64,000 nt of DNA from Pannonibacter sp051860505 (GCF_051860505.1 NZ_JBHYDX010000010.1:62001-126000), one strand, 5' to 3'. Shown: positions 18,994 to 28,312, counted from the first letter of the stretch. The notes: generated by a model from the letters alone, not told the origin. A program made the numbers and translations.

Positions 18994-20592
18994 TTAATGC
19001 GTGTGCACGATCTCGCGCGTTTCGCGGAAGCCGATGTCCGGGTTCTTCTCGCCGATATAGTTCACTTCCCAGTTGCTCTTGAACAGGAACACCGGCTTGT
19101 CATCGCGGTCGAGGGCGACGCTCATGCGGTTGGTCTCGATGAATTTCTGCAGCTTCAGCGGGTCCGCGCACTCGATCCAGCGTGCCGTTGTATAAGGAAC
19201 GGTCTCGAAGCCGATCTCGGTCGAGTACTCGTTCTTCAGCCGGTCGATCACCACGTCCAACTGCAGCATGCCGACGACGCCGACAATCCAGTTCGAGCCG
19301 AGATCCGGCTTGAAGATCTGCACCAGGCCCTCTTCGGCCAGGTCCTGCAGTCCCTGGCGCATCTGCTTGACCCGCATGGTGTCGGACAGGCGCACGCGGC
19401 GCAGGACTTCCGGGGCAAAGGCCGGCAGGCCGGTGACGTGGATTTCCTCGCCTTCGGTCAGCGTGTCGCCCACGCGCAACTGGCCATGGTTCGGCACGCC
19501 GATCACATCACCGGGAAAGGCTTCTTCGGCAATCTCGCGTTCCTCGGCAAAGAAGAAGATCGGCGCGGAGACGGCGATGGACTTGCCGGCGCGCACATGC
19601 TTCAGCCGCATGCCGCGCTTGAAGGTGCCCGAGCACAGGCGCACGAAAGCGATGCGGTCGCGGTGCTTGGGGTCCATGTTGGCCTGAACCTTGAACACGA
19701 AGCCGGTCACATCCGGCTCGTCCGGCGCAATGACACGGCCACCTGTCGCCGGCTGTGAATGCGGGGCCGGCGCATGTTCAGCAATGAAGTCGAGCAGGTC
19801 CTCGACACCGTAGTCGCGCAGCGCCGAGCCGAAGAACACCGGCGTTAGATGCCCTTCGAGGAAGCTTTCCGGGTCGAACGCAGCATAGCCCGCCTCGCCG
19901 AGTTCGACGTTTTCCGACAGCTCGGCCAGAACCCGGTCAAAGACCGTATCGACAAGGATCGGATCCTCAAGACCACTGACCGGCTTGGCCTGGGTGTAGG
20001 GGCCGCCACGTTCACCGTCCGACGTGCAGAACAGGTGCTTCTTGCCGTCGTAGACGCCGAAGAAGTCGGATCCCATGCCCACCGGCCAGGTCATCGGCGA
20101 CACATCCAGCGCCAGCGCCTCCTGGATCTCGTCGAGGATTTCCAGCGCGTGCCGTCCTTCGCGGTCGATCTTGTTGACGAAGGTGATGATCGGGATATCC
20201 CGCAGGCGGCAGACTTCGAACAGCTTGCGCGTCTGGGTTTCGATGCCCTTCGCCGCATCGATGACCATGATCGCGGCGTCCACGGCGGTCAGCGTGCGGT
20301 AGGTGTCTTCGGAAAAGTCCTCGTGGCCCGGCGTGTCGAGCAGGTTGTAGATGATGCCACGGCGCTCGAAGGTCATCACCGAGGACGACACCGAAATCCC
20401 GCGTTCCTGTTCGATCTTCATCCAGTCGGAACGGGCCCGCCGGCGCTCGCCGCGTGCGCGCACCTGGCCCGCCGCGCGAATGGCGCCACCCGACAGCAGC
20501 AGCTTTTCGGTCAGCGTCGTCTTGCCGGCATCCGGATGCGAAATGATCGCAAAGGTTCGGCGCGCGAGATAGGGCGCAGCAGCCGTGGTCAT
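18994..20592 (-). CDS. prfC: Peptide chain release factor 3
   Basis: A 532-residue translational GTPase starting at ATG 20592 behind AAGGAG. The longer frame to 21021 is not coding: it runs into the divergent DUF2585 gene. G motifs are ordered: SHPDAGKTT (G1), the switch I region with QERGISVSSSVM, DTPGHEDFSEDTYR (G3) and TFVNKIDREG (G4). The RF3-specific C-terminal part ends in WEVNYIGEKNPDIGFRETRE. RF3 removes RF1 or RF2 from the ribosome after peptide release. Length and motif spacing match E. coli PrfC (529 residues). High certainty. Confidence 0.97.
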   Translation of the reverse strand: MTTAAAPYLARRTFAIISHPDAGKTTLTEKLLLSGGAIRAAGQVRARGERRRARSDWMKIEQERGISVSSSVMTFERRGIIYNLLDTPGHEDFSEDTYRTLTAVDAAIMVIDAAKGIETQTRKLFEVCRLRDIPIITFVNKIDREGRHALEILDEIQEALALDVSPMTWPVGMGSDFFGVYDGKKHLFCTSDGERGGPYTQAKPVSGLEDPILVDTVFDRVLAELSENVELGEAGYAAFDPESFLEGHLTPVFFGSALRDYGVEDLLDFIAEHAPAPHSQPATGGRVIAPDEPDVTGFVFKVQANMDPKHRDRIAFVRLCSGTFKRGMRLKHVRAGKSIAVSAPIFFFAEEREIAEEAFPGDVIGVPNHGQLRVGDTLTEGEEIHVTGLPAFAPEVLRRVRLSDTMRVKQMRQGLQDLAEEGLVQIFKPDLGSNWIVGVVGMLQLDVVIDRLKNEYSTEIGFETVPYTTARWIECADPLKLQKFIETNRMSVALDRDDKPVFLFKSNWEVNYIGEKNPDIGFRETREIVHTH

Positions 20593-20805
20593 GCGGAAAC
20601 TCCTTGGGGCGGGAACGCCCAAAAGCACGGCCTCTTCCGCCCATGGGATGACCCATGCCGGAGACCGCTTCGTCTGGTTCGGGTCTGGTGCCAAGGAAAT
20701 AGTCAGGAAAGCGCGGATTTGCCAGCACAGATTTGCCGCGTTAGAGATGCATAGCCGGGTAGCCCCGCCACGGCCAGCCCTGCGGCAGCCCGGAGCGCCA
20801 CGAGG

Positions 20806-21393
20806 GTGTTGTCGTCTCCAGCATCGGTTTGTTTCTTGTCCCAACGTCTCATCTGGCTCACCGGCCTTGGCCTGATCGCTCTCACCGCCATCATCTTGCT
20901 CGCCATGGGCCGTCTTCCGATCTGCGCCTGCGGCGAGATCAAGCTCTGGACCCCGGCGTCCGATGTCGCGGGCAGTTCCCAGCACATCGCCGACTGGTAC
21001 ACGCCCTCGCATATCATTCACGGCATGATCTTCTACTGGGTCCTGTGGCTGATGTTGCGCGCCCGCCCGGTCGGGGAACGCGCGCTCATCGCGATCCTCA
21101 TCGAGGCCGCCTGGGAGATCACGGAAAACAGCCCCTGGATCATCGATCGTTACCGCGAGGCGACGATTGCTGTCGGCTACACCGGCGACAGCGTCCTCAA
21201 TTCGGTGTTCGATATCCTCTGGATGCTCGCCGGCTTCGCCTTTGCCGCGCGGGTGCCCGTCTGGGTAACGGTGCTTCTGGCCCTTGTCTTCGAGCTTGCC
21301 GCCCTGTGGGTGATCCGCGACAACCTGACCCTCAATGTGATCATGCTGATCAGCCCGATCGAGGCGATCAGGGTCTGGCAGTCCGGCGGCTGA
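20806..21393 (+). CDS. DUF2585 (UPF0314) integral membrane protein
   Basis: A 195-residue membrane protein with about five hydrophobic segments. It has the family block CACGEIKLWTP, then SQHIADWYTPSHIIHGMIFY and EAAWEITENSPWIIDRYRE, with many conserved acidic and aromatic residues near the membrane surface. Such proteins are common in Hyphomicrobiales and have no known function. The likely start is GTG 20806, with GGAG 9 bases upstream. It is divergent from prfC. Confidence 0.88.
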   Translation: MLSSPASVCFLSQRLIWLTGLGLIALTAIILLAMGRLPICACGEIKLWTPASDVAGSSQHIADWYTPSHIIHGMIFYWVLWLMLRARPVGERALIAILIEAAWEITENSPWIIDRYREATIAVGYTGDSVLNSVFDILWMLAGFAFAARVPVWVTVLLALVFELAALWVIRDNLTLNVIMLISPIEAIRVWQSGG

Positions 21394-21398
21394 TCCCG

Positions 21399-22292
21399 TC
21401 AGGGGCGTGCTTCCAGCGCCTTTGCCAGAACGTCAAAGACAAGACGGATGCGCGGGCTGGTGTGCAGTTCCCGGTGGGTGACGAGCCAGATCGGGAACTT
21501 CACCACAATCTCGTCCGCAAGCACCGGCTCCACTTCGGTCAGCCCGCGCGCAAAGTCGACTGCCATGAAGCCGTAGCCAAGCCCCTTGCGTACAGCTTCC
21601 CAGGCAACTGTCCCGTTTGCGGAATTGAACCGGATATCGCTCTCCGCAGCGCTGATGCCATACATTGCCAAGTAGTGCACCATCTCGGCCCTGTTGCCAA
21701 AGCCGACAAATGTCTTCCCGGTCAGATCCGCCACTGAACCCGGACGGCCCGTCTGGTCGAGATAGCTCCGCGCGGCATAAAGATGCGCAGTCGCCTCCCG
21801 CACGAGCCGTGCATACAGTTCATTTCCCGTGGGACGGACATGGCGGATCGCGATGTCTGCATCGCGCCGTTTCAGGTCACTGATTTCATTCGAGGCAATT
21901 ACGTCAATTTCCAATGCTGGTGCGATGGCCTGCAGGTGTCGCAGCACCGGGGGCAAAGCGTAATGCGCAAACATGTCGCTGGCCGAGATGCTCACCGGCC
22001 CGGCGACGGCCTGGGCATGACCCGAGGCAACCAGGCTGAGCCGCAGGCCCGCTTCCGCCATCGCCCGTGCGGCTTCCAATACCTCACGGCCCGAGGCCGT
22101 CAGCGTCTGGGACCGGCCACTGCGCTCGACCAGAACCACCCCCAGTTCCGCCTCAAGCGCCGAGATCTGGCGACCGATCGTCGGCTGGGTCAGCCCGAGC
22201 GCTTTCGCCGCCGCCGAGAGCGAGCCGAGATCGGCAACCGCGACGAGGGCACGGGCCTGGTTCCAGTCAAAGGTGAGCTTTGTCCAATTCAT
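21399..22292 (-). CDS. LysR-family transcriptional regulator
   Basis: A 297-residue regulator starting at ATG 22292 (MNWTKLTFDWNQ). The longer upstream frame would run into the divergent methyltransferase gene. The winged helix-turn-helix spans residues 10-68 (LVAVADLGSLSAAAKALGLTQPTIGRQISALE). It is followed by a co-inducer domain with two Rossmann-like lobes (VSISASDMFAHYALPPVL; IAIRHVRPTGNELYA). LysR proteins often regulate the divergent neighbour, here a small methyltransferase 70 bases away. The gene ends 6 bases from the convergent DUF2585 gene. Confidence 0.92.
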   Translation of the reverse strand: MNWTKLTFDWNQARALVAVADLGSLSAAAKALGLTQPTIGRQISALEAELGVVLVERSGRSQTLTASGREVLEAARAMAEAGLRLSLVASGHAQAVAGPVSISASDMFAHYALPPVLRHLQAIAPALEIDVIASNEISDLKRRDADIAIRHVRPTGNELYARLVREATAHLYAARSYLDQTGRPGSVADLTGKTFVGFGNRAEMVHYLAMYGISAAESDIRFNSANGTVAWEAVRKGLGYGFMAVDFARGLTEVEPVLADEIVVKFPIWLVTHRELHTSPRIRLVFDVLAKALEARP

Positions 22293-22362
22293 GCAGCTAC
22301 GCATACCAACTGTACGAAAATCCGCAATTTCATATTTTTTTGCATGTCGGTAAACAAGGCTC

Positions 22363-23028
22363 ATGACCAAGGCAAGTTCTGAAATCAACCGCACGACGCC
22401 GAACCGGGACATGATCTTCTGGGATCGGATCGCACAGAAATATGCCCGCGATCCGATCAAGGACATGGCGTCCTATGAATATACGCTTGAGCGAACCCGC
22501 AGCTGTCTGCTGCCCAGCGACAGGGTTCTCGAACTAGGATGCGGCACGGGCTCGACGGCGTTGTTGCTGGCGCCGTCGGTCGGCCACATCACGGCTACGG
22601 ATTTCTCTCCGGCCATGATCGACATCGCACGGCAGAAGCTGAAGCAGGCAGATGCCGCGCAGAACGTGATCTTTCAGCCGTCAGGCCCTGACGGAACAAA
22701 TTTGCCGGCGGCCCGTTTTGATGCGGTGCTCGCCTTCAACATGCTGCACCTCGTCCGTGACCTTGATGCGGTGCTGGCGCAGGTTGCCAGCAAGCTGCGT
22801 CCCGGCGGCATGTTCATCTCAAAGACCGTCTGCCTTGGCGATGCGTCCTTTATCTTCCGCCCGCTGGTTAGCGCGATGAAGCTGTTCGGCAAGGCACCGC
22901 ACGTCAGTTTTCTCCGCCAGGAGGCCCTGGACCGCCAGATCGCGGCGCATGGCTTCCGCATTCTCGAAACCGGCAACTTCCCCAGGAAGCCGCCATCGCA
23001 TTTCGTTGCCGCCCGTCTCCTCGAGTGA
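22363..23028 (+). CDS. Class I SAM-dependent methyltransferase
   Basis: A 221-residue soluble enzyme. Motif I is VLELGCGTGSTALLLA (about residues 54-69), motif post-I ITATDFSPAMIDIARQ, and a DAVLAFNMLHLV segment corresponds to motif IV. The sequence resembles the UbiE/Methyltransf_11 group acting on small molecules. Substrate cannot be inferred. It is divergent from a LysR regulator gene, which is the probable controller, and is followed by a strong terminator. Confidence 0.88.
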   Translation: MTKASSEINRTTPNRDMIFWDRIAQKYARDPIKDMASYEYTLERTRSCLLPSDRVLELGCGTGSTALLLAPSVGHITATDFSPAMIDIARQKLKQADAAQNVIFQPSGPDGTNLPAARFDAVLAFNMLHLVRDLDAVLAQVASKLRPGGMFISKTVCLGDASFIFRPLVSAMKLFGKAPHVSFLRQEALDRQIAAHGFRILETGNFPRKPPSHFVAARLLE

Positions 23029-23083
23029 TGTCCCTACCCTCAGTCGAAGAGAGTTCGCCCCGTAGGTCGGCTGCGAAAGACAG

Positions 23084-23117
23084 CGAGGCCCGGCCGTTTG
23101 CGGCCGGGCCTCGTTTT
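23084..23117 (+). terminator. Strong Rho-independent terminator
   Basis: CGAGGCCCGGCCG (23084-23096) pairs perfectly with CGGCCGGGCCTCG (23101-23113), loop TTTG, followed by TTTTATATT. It ends the methyltransferase transcript; the convergent ParA-like gene ends 60 bases further on. Confidence 0.85.
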
Positions 23118-23177
23118 ATATTCGCTAGGTCCTTGAACCGGCCGTGAAGGCGAGAATGCCTCGCCCCCTTACGGCGC

Positions 23178-23882
23178 TCACGAAGCCTTCTTGAACCAGT
23201 CGTACCAGCGCCGCGTCTGCCGCACCTGCACCCGCTCCAGCACTTCGGCTGCGAACAGGGCCGCGTTTTCGCGCGCCTTTTCCAGGTTGGTCACCGTGCG
23301 CGGATCGAGATTGGCCAATCCACCGCCGAACTCGAACATATCGCGGTAAGCCGCACGCTCGATGATCGGGGTCATCATCACATCGATACCGCTGACGGCG
23401 AGGTGGTCCTGCACAGCTTTCAGCGCCCGGGTGGTGACGGCGGCATTGGTCCGGGTCAGGACGACACAATGGCGAATATCGTGCCGGACGATCTGTTCCA
23501 GCTTGCTGATGAGACGCAGGATCTTTGCCCCGCCCCGCGCGTCCATCGACGAGCCCTGGATCGGCACCACGACAAGGTCGGATACGGAGATCGCATTTGC
23601 GACCATGAGGTTCTCCGTACCCTCCAGATCCACGATCACATAGTCGCTTGTCTGGGTGGCCTCGAGCACCTGCTCGGTGATCGTTGCAGGAGACAACTGG
23701 CTCTGGACGGAAATATTGGGATGACGACCGGGCAGATCGGACCAGTTGGAAATCCAGCGCTGCGGATCGGCGTCGAATATGGTGACAGTTTTCCCCCGTT
23801 CGGCGACTTCTGTCGCCAGGAGCAGCGCCGCGGTGGTCTTGCCTGCACCACCTTTGGCGTTTGCGAAGGAAATTACGGGCAT
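23178..23882 (-). CDS. ParA/VirC1-like Walker-type ATPase
   Basis: A 234-residue cytoplasmic ATPase of the ParA/MinD family. The deviant Walker A is KGGAGKTT (about residues 9-16) with its signature lysine. Walker A' is IFDADPQRWISNW, and Walker B is DYVIVDLEGTENL. The absence of an N-terminal DNA-binding domain and the short length put it near the type Ib ParA and VirC1 group. No parB partner or centromere-like array is adjacent, so it is an orphan. Such orphans position chromosomal loci, chemoreceptors or other complexes. ATG 23882 has AGGAG 9 bases upstream. Confidence 0.88.
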   Translation of the reverse strand: MPVISFANAKGGAGKTTAALLLATEVAERGKTVTIFDADPQRWISNWSDLPGRHPNISVQSQLSPATITEQVLEATQTSDYVIVDLEGTENLMVANAISVSDLVVVPIQGSSMDARGGAKILRLISKLEQIVRHDIRHCVVLTRTNAAVTTRALKAVQDHLAVSGIDVMMTPIIERAAYRDMFEFGGGLANLDPRTVTNLEKARENAALFAAEVLERVQVRQTRRWYDWFKKAS

Positions 23883-24234
23883 CGGTGGGTCTCCTGGATC
23901 GGAAGCCGTTGGCCTTCTGCTGGCGACTTCTCGTCCTCAGAGTTTCAATAGTTCATGGTTAACAAATCGATAACTCGCCGCAAAATGCATTTACCTGTAA
24001 TAATTTGCGAGCTTTCGGGAGACAGCCTGGAGCGGCTCAGCCGTAAAACTGACAAGGTTCCAGTCAAAGTTTTCCACAAGCGACAAATCCGGTGTACCGC
24101 AATGTGTAAACAACACCTTTGCGGGCGGGTAAATGCTTGAATGTCGGCATTGCGTTTCTGAGCGTTTGCACGGCTTGCCGCGCTTGGGTATGTCTGGGGA
24201 AACTGCCGCGAACCGGCACACAAGGAACCTTGTC
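23883..24234. other. Intergenic region, divergent promoters
   Basis: A roughly 350-base, relatively AT-rich region between the ParA-like gene (minus) and the hydrolase gene (plus). A DnaA-box-like TTTTCCACA is at 24070-24078 and a weaker GTTTACACA on the other strand at 24103-24111. Two sites are too few for an origin. No coding frame is supported. Confidence 0.45.
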
Positions 24235-25140
24235 ATGCGTGCTCTCCTTTCCGCCGGCTTGCGCTACGGCCTTGCCGCCCTCACCGGGTTCACGCTCCTG
24301 TGCGGGCCCGCCAGCGCCCAGAGCCTGCCGCCCTACAAGGACAGCCTCTTTGCCTATCCACGCCTGATCTCCAGCAACGACGATGGCACCTACGAGGTGG
24401 TGGAATACATCAAGGCACGCGACCTGCATGAGCGCGACAAGGAGCCGGAGCGTGAGGTCTGGGGCAACTACGTCTCCTTCCATCCCACATCCAGCCAGGC
24501 TGACCTGGAACTCAAGGCGAATGGCCGTGCCGTGAAATACATGGCTACCGGCAAGACGGAAGGAGGCGCCTCGATCGTCGTGATTTACGTGCATGGCCAG
24601 GGCGGCAACCGCTTCCAGGGCATGAACGACCTGACCTTCGGCGGCAATTTCAACCGCATCAAGAACCTGATGTCCCGCAACGGCGGCGTCTACATCTCGG
24701 CCGGCTTCACCGACTTCGGGGCCAAGGGCACCGAGGATGTCGCCGCGATCATCGATGCCTACAGGGCCAGTTCGCCGCGCGCCAAGACGTTTGTCGCCTG
24801 CGGATCCATGGGCAGCATCCTGTGCTGGAACCTCCTCAAGGATCCGGCTCAGGCGCGCAAACTGTCCGGCGTGCTGCTGTTTGGCGCCTCGAAGGACGAT
24901 GCCTTCCTGAAGTCGGCAACCCTGCGCAAGGCGGAGAACAATGTTCCGCTCTACATGGGCCACGGCAGCTGGGACAATGTCTATGACTGGGAGAAGCAGG
25001 TCGCTTTCTACGAGCAGATCCGCAAGGCAGCACCCGGCTACCCCGTCCGCTTCACCTTGTTCGACACCGGCACCCACGGCACCCCGATCCGCATGACCGA
25101 CTGGCGCCTGATCCTCAACTGGATGCTGTCACGGGGCTAA
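24235..25140 (+). CDS. Secreted alpha/beta hydrolase-fold protein
   Basis: A 301-residue protein whose start I place at ATG 24235, which has AAGGA upstream and begins a clean signal peptide (MRALLSAGLRYG, cut after GPASAQ). The mature part has an alpha/beta hydrolase look. VVIYVHGQGGNRFQG supplies the oxyanion loop. The nucleophile elbow is CGSMGS, with Cys in place of the first Gly of GxSxG. The late SWDNVYDW and TGTHGTPIRMTDW offer the acid and histidine. It is probably a periplasmic esterase or lipase-like enzyme; the substrate is unknown. It is monocistronic. Confidence 0.8.
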   Translation: MRALLSAGLRYGLAALTGFTLLCGPASAQSLPPYKDSLFAYPRLISSNDDGTYEVVEYIKARDLHERDKEPEREVWGNYVSFHPTSSQADLELKANGRAVKYMATGKTEGGASIVVIYVHGQGGNRFQGMNDLTFGGNFNRIKNLMSRNGGVYISAGFTDFGAKGTEDVAAIIDAYRASSPRAKTFVACGSMGSILCWNLLKDPAQARKLSGVLLFGASKDDAFLKSATLRKAENNVPLYMGHGSWDNVYDWEKQVAFYEQIRKAAPGYPVRFTLFDTGTHGTPIRMTDWRLILNWMLSRG

Positions 25141-25208
25141 GCTCGTTGAACGGCAACCACGATCAAACGACGGCGTTCATTTTGACAATAAACTTCAGCC
25201 TCCCCGGC

Positions 25209-25336
25209 GTCATCCCGGACGAGCGTCAGCTCGAGCCGGGACCGGAGAGCCAAGGTCTAGACATATCACAGAGTAAAGACCGAACAGACCGTGACTCTCC
25301 GGTCCCGGGTCTCCGCTTCGCTGCGCCCGGGAAGAC
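25209..25336. repeat. 128-bp intergenic palindromic element (copy 2)
   Basis: It has the same ends (GTCATCCCGG; CCGGGAAGAC, one mismatch) and the same 128-base length as the copy at 3632. The complementary inner arms GGGACCGGAGAGCC and CTCTCCGGTCCCGGGTCTCCGC are conserved and the central loop diverges. Like copy 1, it lies between convergent genes. Confidence 0.85.
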
Positions 25337-25360
25337 GGGAGAGGTGCTGTACGACGTTTG

Positions 25361-25384
25361 AACGCCGGCCAATTGGCCGGCGTT
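25361..25384. terminator. Perfect palindromic hairpin between convergent genes
   Basis: AACGCCGGCC-AATT-GGCCGGCGTT is a 10-bp perfect stem with loop AATT. It lies between the hydrolase gene (plus) and the last gene of the aminophosphonate importer (minus, ends 25410). T-tracts are short, so the efficiency is uncertain, but the place fits a bidirectional terminator. Confidence 0.55.
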
Positions 25385-25409
25385 GTCTTTGAATCAAGTG
25401 CGAAAACAC

Positions 25410-26471
25410 TCACCCCTGCAGGACGATAAGGTCTTTCGGCGACAGGGACACTTCGATGGCGGCGCCAACGGCCGGCGGCGGCATGTCGGAGCGGTTGAAG
25501 GTATCGAGTGACAGGGATGAGCCGGCGACTGCCACCTTGAGGCGGATGACCGAGCCCATGAAATGCACATCCTCGATGCTGCCGGGCAAAACGATGTCGG
25601 TGTCGGTTCCGCGCCCGAGTTGCACCGCTTCCGGGCGCAATGCGACGGTAAGCCGCTCACCGGATTTGGCCTGCAATCCGCCCTCCGGCAGTGTCAGGTC
25701 GACACCGGCCATGGTCAGGGTGCCGGCATCGGCATCGCGCACGGTTGCATCCAGCGTGTTCAGCGTTCCGACGAAGTTGGCGACGAAGCGGGTTCGCGGC
25801 CGGTTGTAGACCTCGTGCGGATTGCCGACCTGCTCGGCCACGCCGCCGTACATGACGACGATGCGGTCCGACATCGACAGCGCCTCTTCCTGGTCATGCG
25901 TCACGAAAATGGTCGTGATGCCGAGTTCGCGCTGGATCTCGCGGATTTCGGTGCGCAGGCTGACGCGGATCTTGGCATCGAGCGCCGACAGGGGCTCATC
26001 AAGAAGCAGCACGCGCGGGCTCGGCGCAAGGGCACGCGCCAGCGCAACGCGCTGCTGCTGGCCGCCAGAAAGCTGGAACGGGAAGCGATTGCCCAGATCC
26101 GGCAAACCGATGAGCTTGAGCATCTCGCGCACCCGCGCATCGATGTCGGCCCGTCCCATCCCCTTGATCTTGAGGCCGAAGGCAACGTTCTGTGCCACGG
26201 TCATGTTCGGGAACAGCGCATAGGCCTGGAACACCATGCCGATGTTGCGCCCGTTCGGCTTCACCCGGGTCACATCCTGACCGTCGATGACGATCGACCC
26301 GGACGTCGGTATTTCGAAGCCGGCGACCATGCGCAGCACCGTGGTCTTGCCGCAGCCCGAGGGGCCGAGCAGCGAGATGAACTCGCCCTGCCCGACAGAC
26401 AGGTCAAAATCCTTGACGACCGTGGTCGGGCCAAAGGATTTCTTCAGGTTCTTCAGCTCGAGATAAGCCAT
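25410..26471 (-). CDS. ABC importer ATPase, aminophosphonate/polyamine/iron type (PhnT-like)
   Basis: A 353-residue ATPase. The nucleotide-binding domain has GPSGCGKT (Walker A), the signature LSGGQQQRVALARAL, LLLDEPLSALDAKIR and THDQEEALSMSDRI. The C-terminal third is a TOBE/MOP-like regulatory domain (LTVALRPEAVQLG). This build is shared by 2-aminoethylphosphonate (PhnT), Fe3+ and spermidine ATPases. The divergent phnX operon makes aminophosphonate the best guess. The gene follows its permease with a 1-base stop/start overlap (TGATG), so translation is coupled. Confidence 0.88.
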   Translation of the reverse strand: MAYLELKNLKKSFGPTTVVKDFDLSVGQGEFISLLGPSGCGKTTVLRMVAGFEIPTSGSIVIDGQDVTRVKPNGRNIGMVFQAYALFPNMTVAQNVAFGLKIKGMGRADIDARVREMLKLIGLPDLGNRFPFQLSGGQQQRVALARALAPSPRVLLLDEPLSALDAKIRVSLRTEIREIQRELGITTIFVTHDQEEALSMSDRIVVMYGGVAEQVGNPHEVYNRPRTRFVANFVGTLNTLDATVRDADAGTLTMAGVDLTLPEGGLQAKSGERLTVALRPEAVQLGRGTDTDIVLPGSIEDVHFMGSVIRLKVAVAGSSLSLDTFNRSDMPPPAVGAAIEVSLSPKDLIVLQG

Positions 26472-27262
26472 CAGCGTTGCACCTGTATGTGTTTGGAGAA
26501 GCGGGTTGCAAGCTGGATCAGGGCCATGCAGGCCCAGGTGATACCAAAGGCTATCACGGCCAGTGCCGCCGGTTCATAGGCGCGGTTTGCGCCAAGCAAT
26601 TGCATGAAGGGACCAAAGGCCGGCCGGTCGAGCAGCGCCGCCATGGTGAACTCGCCAATGACGATGGCAAAGGTCAGGAAGGCGCCGGACAGAACCGCGA
26701 CAAGCACGTTGGGCAGGATCACCCGGCTCAGGATCGTCACCCAGCCGGCCCCAAGGCTGAGCGCTGCCTCGGTCAGGGTTGCCACGTCGATGGTCCGCAG
26801 GCCCGTGTCCACGGCCCGGTACATGTAGGGCAGTGACAGGGTGACATAGCCGAACATCAGGAGAATGTTGGTGCCGGTCGTCGACCCGGTCAGCGGCAGC
26901 CAGGACGATGTGTTGTAGAGGCGGATATAGCCGAAGACGATGACAATCGCCGGGATCACCAGCGGCAGCAACGTGATGAACTCGATCCACGGCCGGGCCG
27001 CCGGCAGGCGCAGCCGCACCCAGTAGGCTGTCGGCACCACCAGGACCATGCCCACCACAATTGTCGCCAGCGCCATCAGCACCGAATACGAAAAGGTCAG
27101 CTGGAACCGTTCGTCCACGAGCACGACACGGTAGGCCTCGAAGGAATAGCCCTCGCGCAGCATCCGCATCGAGAATTCGGTCATGCCGACAAGCGGCAGC
27201 GCGAAGAAGACGCACCCCAGGACAAGGGCGCTCCAGGCGAGAAGACGGGTCACTTCAGCCAC
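26471..27262 (-). CDS. ABC importer permease 2 (PhnV-like)
   Basis: A 263-residue inner-membrane permease with six predicted helices. It carries the EAA loop (EAALSLGAGWVTILSRVILPN) that contacts the ATPase. The GTG start at 27262 overlaps the end of the preceding permease gene by 13 bases, with GAAAGG just upstream. In Salmonella the 2-aminoethylphosphonate importer PhnSTUV likewise uses two separate permeases. Substrate is inferred from the locus. Confidence 0.87.
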   Translation of the reverse strand: MAEVTRLLAWSALVLGCVFFALPLVGMTEFSMRMLREGYSFEAYRVVLVDERFQLTFSYSVLMALATIVVGMVLVVPTAYWVRLRLPAARPWIEFITLLPLVIPAIVIVFGYIRLYNTSSWLPLTGSTTGTNILLMFGYVTLSLPYMYRAVDTGLRTIDVATLTEAALSLGAGWVTILSRVILPNVLVAVLSGAFLTFAIVIGEFTMAALLDRPAFGPFMQLLGANRAYEPAALAVIAFGITWACMALIQLATRFSKHIQVQR

Positions 27263-28122
27263 CTTTCACTGCGCACCCGCAGCCAGATGTAGAGCCCGTT
27301 GGCAAGGGCGGTGATGACGATCATGCCGAAGGCCAGCGCATAGCCCAGATGCGGGTTGCCCAGCACATCGCCACGGATCTGCGCATAGAGCTTGATCGGC
27401 ACGATGTTGAGCTGCGGTCCGGTCAGGGCGAAGGCCGTGGCGATGGCGCCGAAGGAATTGGCGAACAGGAGGGCAAAGGTACCCAGCAGGGCCGGAAACA
27501 GGATCGGCAGCGCCACCATGCGCCAGTACTGCGAGGCAGAGGCACCGAGGATCTCGGCTGCCTCCCGCCACTCGCGCTTCAGGCCGTCGAGCGCCGGGGC
27601 GATCATCAGGATCATCAGCGGGATCTGGAAGAACAGATAGACGACGACCAGCCCCCAGAAGGACAACAGGTTGAAGCCCATGGCGCGCAGGTTGATGCCG
27701 AACTCGTTGCGCAGCCAGATGGTCACGAGGCCAACCGGCCCGAGCGTTGCCAGGAAGGCAAAGGCCAAAGGAACACCGGCGAAATTGGACGCGACCCCGG
27801 AAAAAGTCATCAGTCCGCTGCGGACCTTGCCGGGCAACTTGCCCAGGATCACCGCCGCCGCCATTGCAAAGCCGATCAGGCAGCCCAGAAAAGCCGTGAT
27901 CAGGCTGAGTTGGATCGAGACCCAGTAGGAGGAGACGATGGACTCGGTGTTGAGGCCATAGATGTTGTCGAGCGTGAAGCTGCCATCCGGCGTCTGGAAT
28001 GCCCCGACCACGATCTTCATCGTCGGCAGGATCAGGAACAGAAGCGCGAACAGCGCGAAGGGAAGCAGCCCCAACCAGTTGAGGTTGAGACGGCTGAGTG
28101 GACCCGGTCTGGGTTCTGGCAT
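27250..28122 (-). CDS. ABC importer permease 1 (PhnU-like)
   Basis: A 290-residue permease. I start at ATG 28122 (MPEPRPGPLSRLNLN). The longer frame upstream has no membrane character and covers the intra-operon hairpin. Helices begin at WLGLLPFALFALLFLILPT. The EAA loop EAAEILGASASQYWRMVALP is present and followed by LFANSFGAIATAFALTG. It forms the channel with the next gene product. It is 206 bases from the binding-protein gene, which is unusually far within such an operon, and the gap contains a hairpin. Confidence 0.87.
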   Translation of the reverse strand: MPEPRPGPLSRLNLNWLGLLPFALFALLFLILPTMKIVVGAFQTPDGSFTLDNIYGLNTESIVSSYWVSIQLSLITAFLGCLIGFAMAAAVILGKLPGKVRSGLMTFSGVASNFAGVPLAFAFLATLGPVGLVTIWLRNEFGINLRAMGFNLLSFWGLVVVYLFFQIPLMILMIAPALDGLKREWREAAEILGASASQYWRMVALPILFPALLGTFALLFANSFGAIATAFALTGPQLNIVPIKLYAQIRGDVLGNPHLGYALAFGMIVITALANGLYIWLRVRSERWLK

Positions 28123-28285
28123 CGGGCGAAGCCCCTCTCGTCCGGTGGCCGGCCACGGTTGCATCCGCCCCTGGATGCCCCGCCCGGTCTTTGTCAGTCT
28201 GGCCGTTTGCCGGCTTCTGATGTGCCGCCGTCCGCGACGAAACAGGACCGTGAGGGCCACTCGTCCATCGCTGGCGGTCAAGACG

Positions 28286-28312
28286 GAAGAGCCGGGGAGG
28301 CCCCGGCTCTTC
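28286..28312 (-). terminator. Intra-operon hairpin after the binding-protein gene
   Basis: AAGAGCCGGGG (28287-28297) pairs perfectly with CCCCGGCTCTT (28301-28311), only 17 bases after the binding-protein stop. There is no good T-tract on the minus strand, so it may act as an mRNA-stabilising 3' end or partial terminator that raises binding-protein output. Confidence 0.6.

Noticed and set aside
24070..24111. DnaA-box-like TTTTCCACA and GTTTACACA near the ParA-like gene
   Set aside because: Only one good and one poor site, without an AT-rich unwinding region or replication genes, so an origin is not supported.
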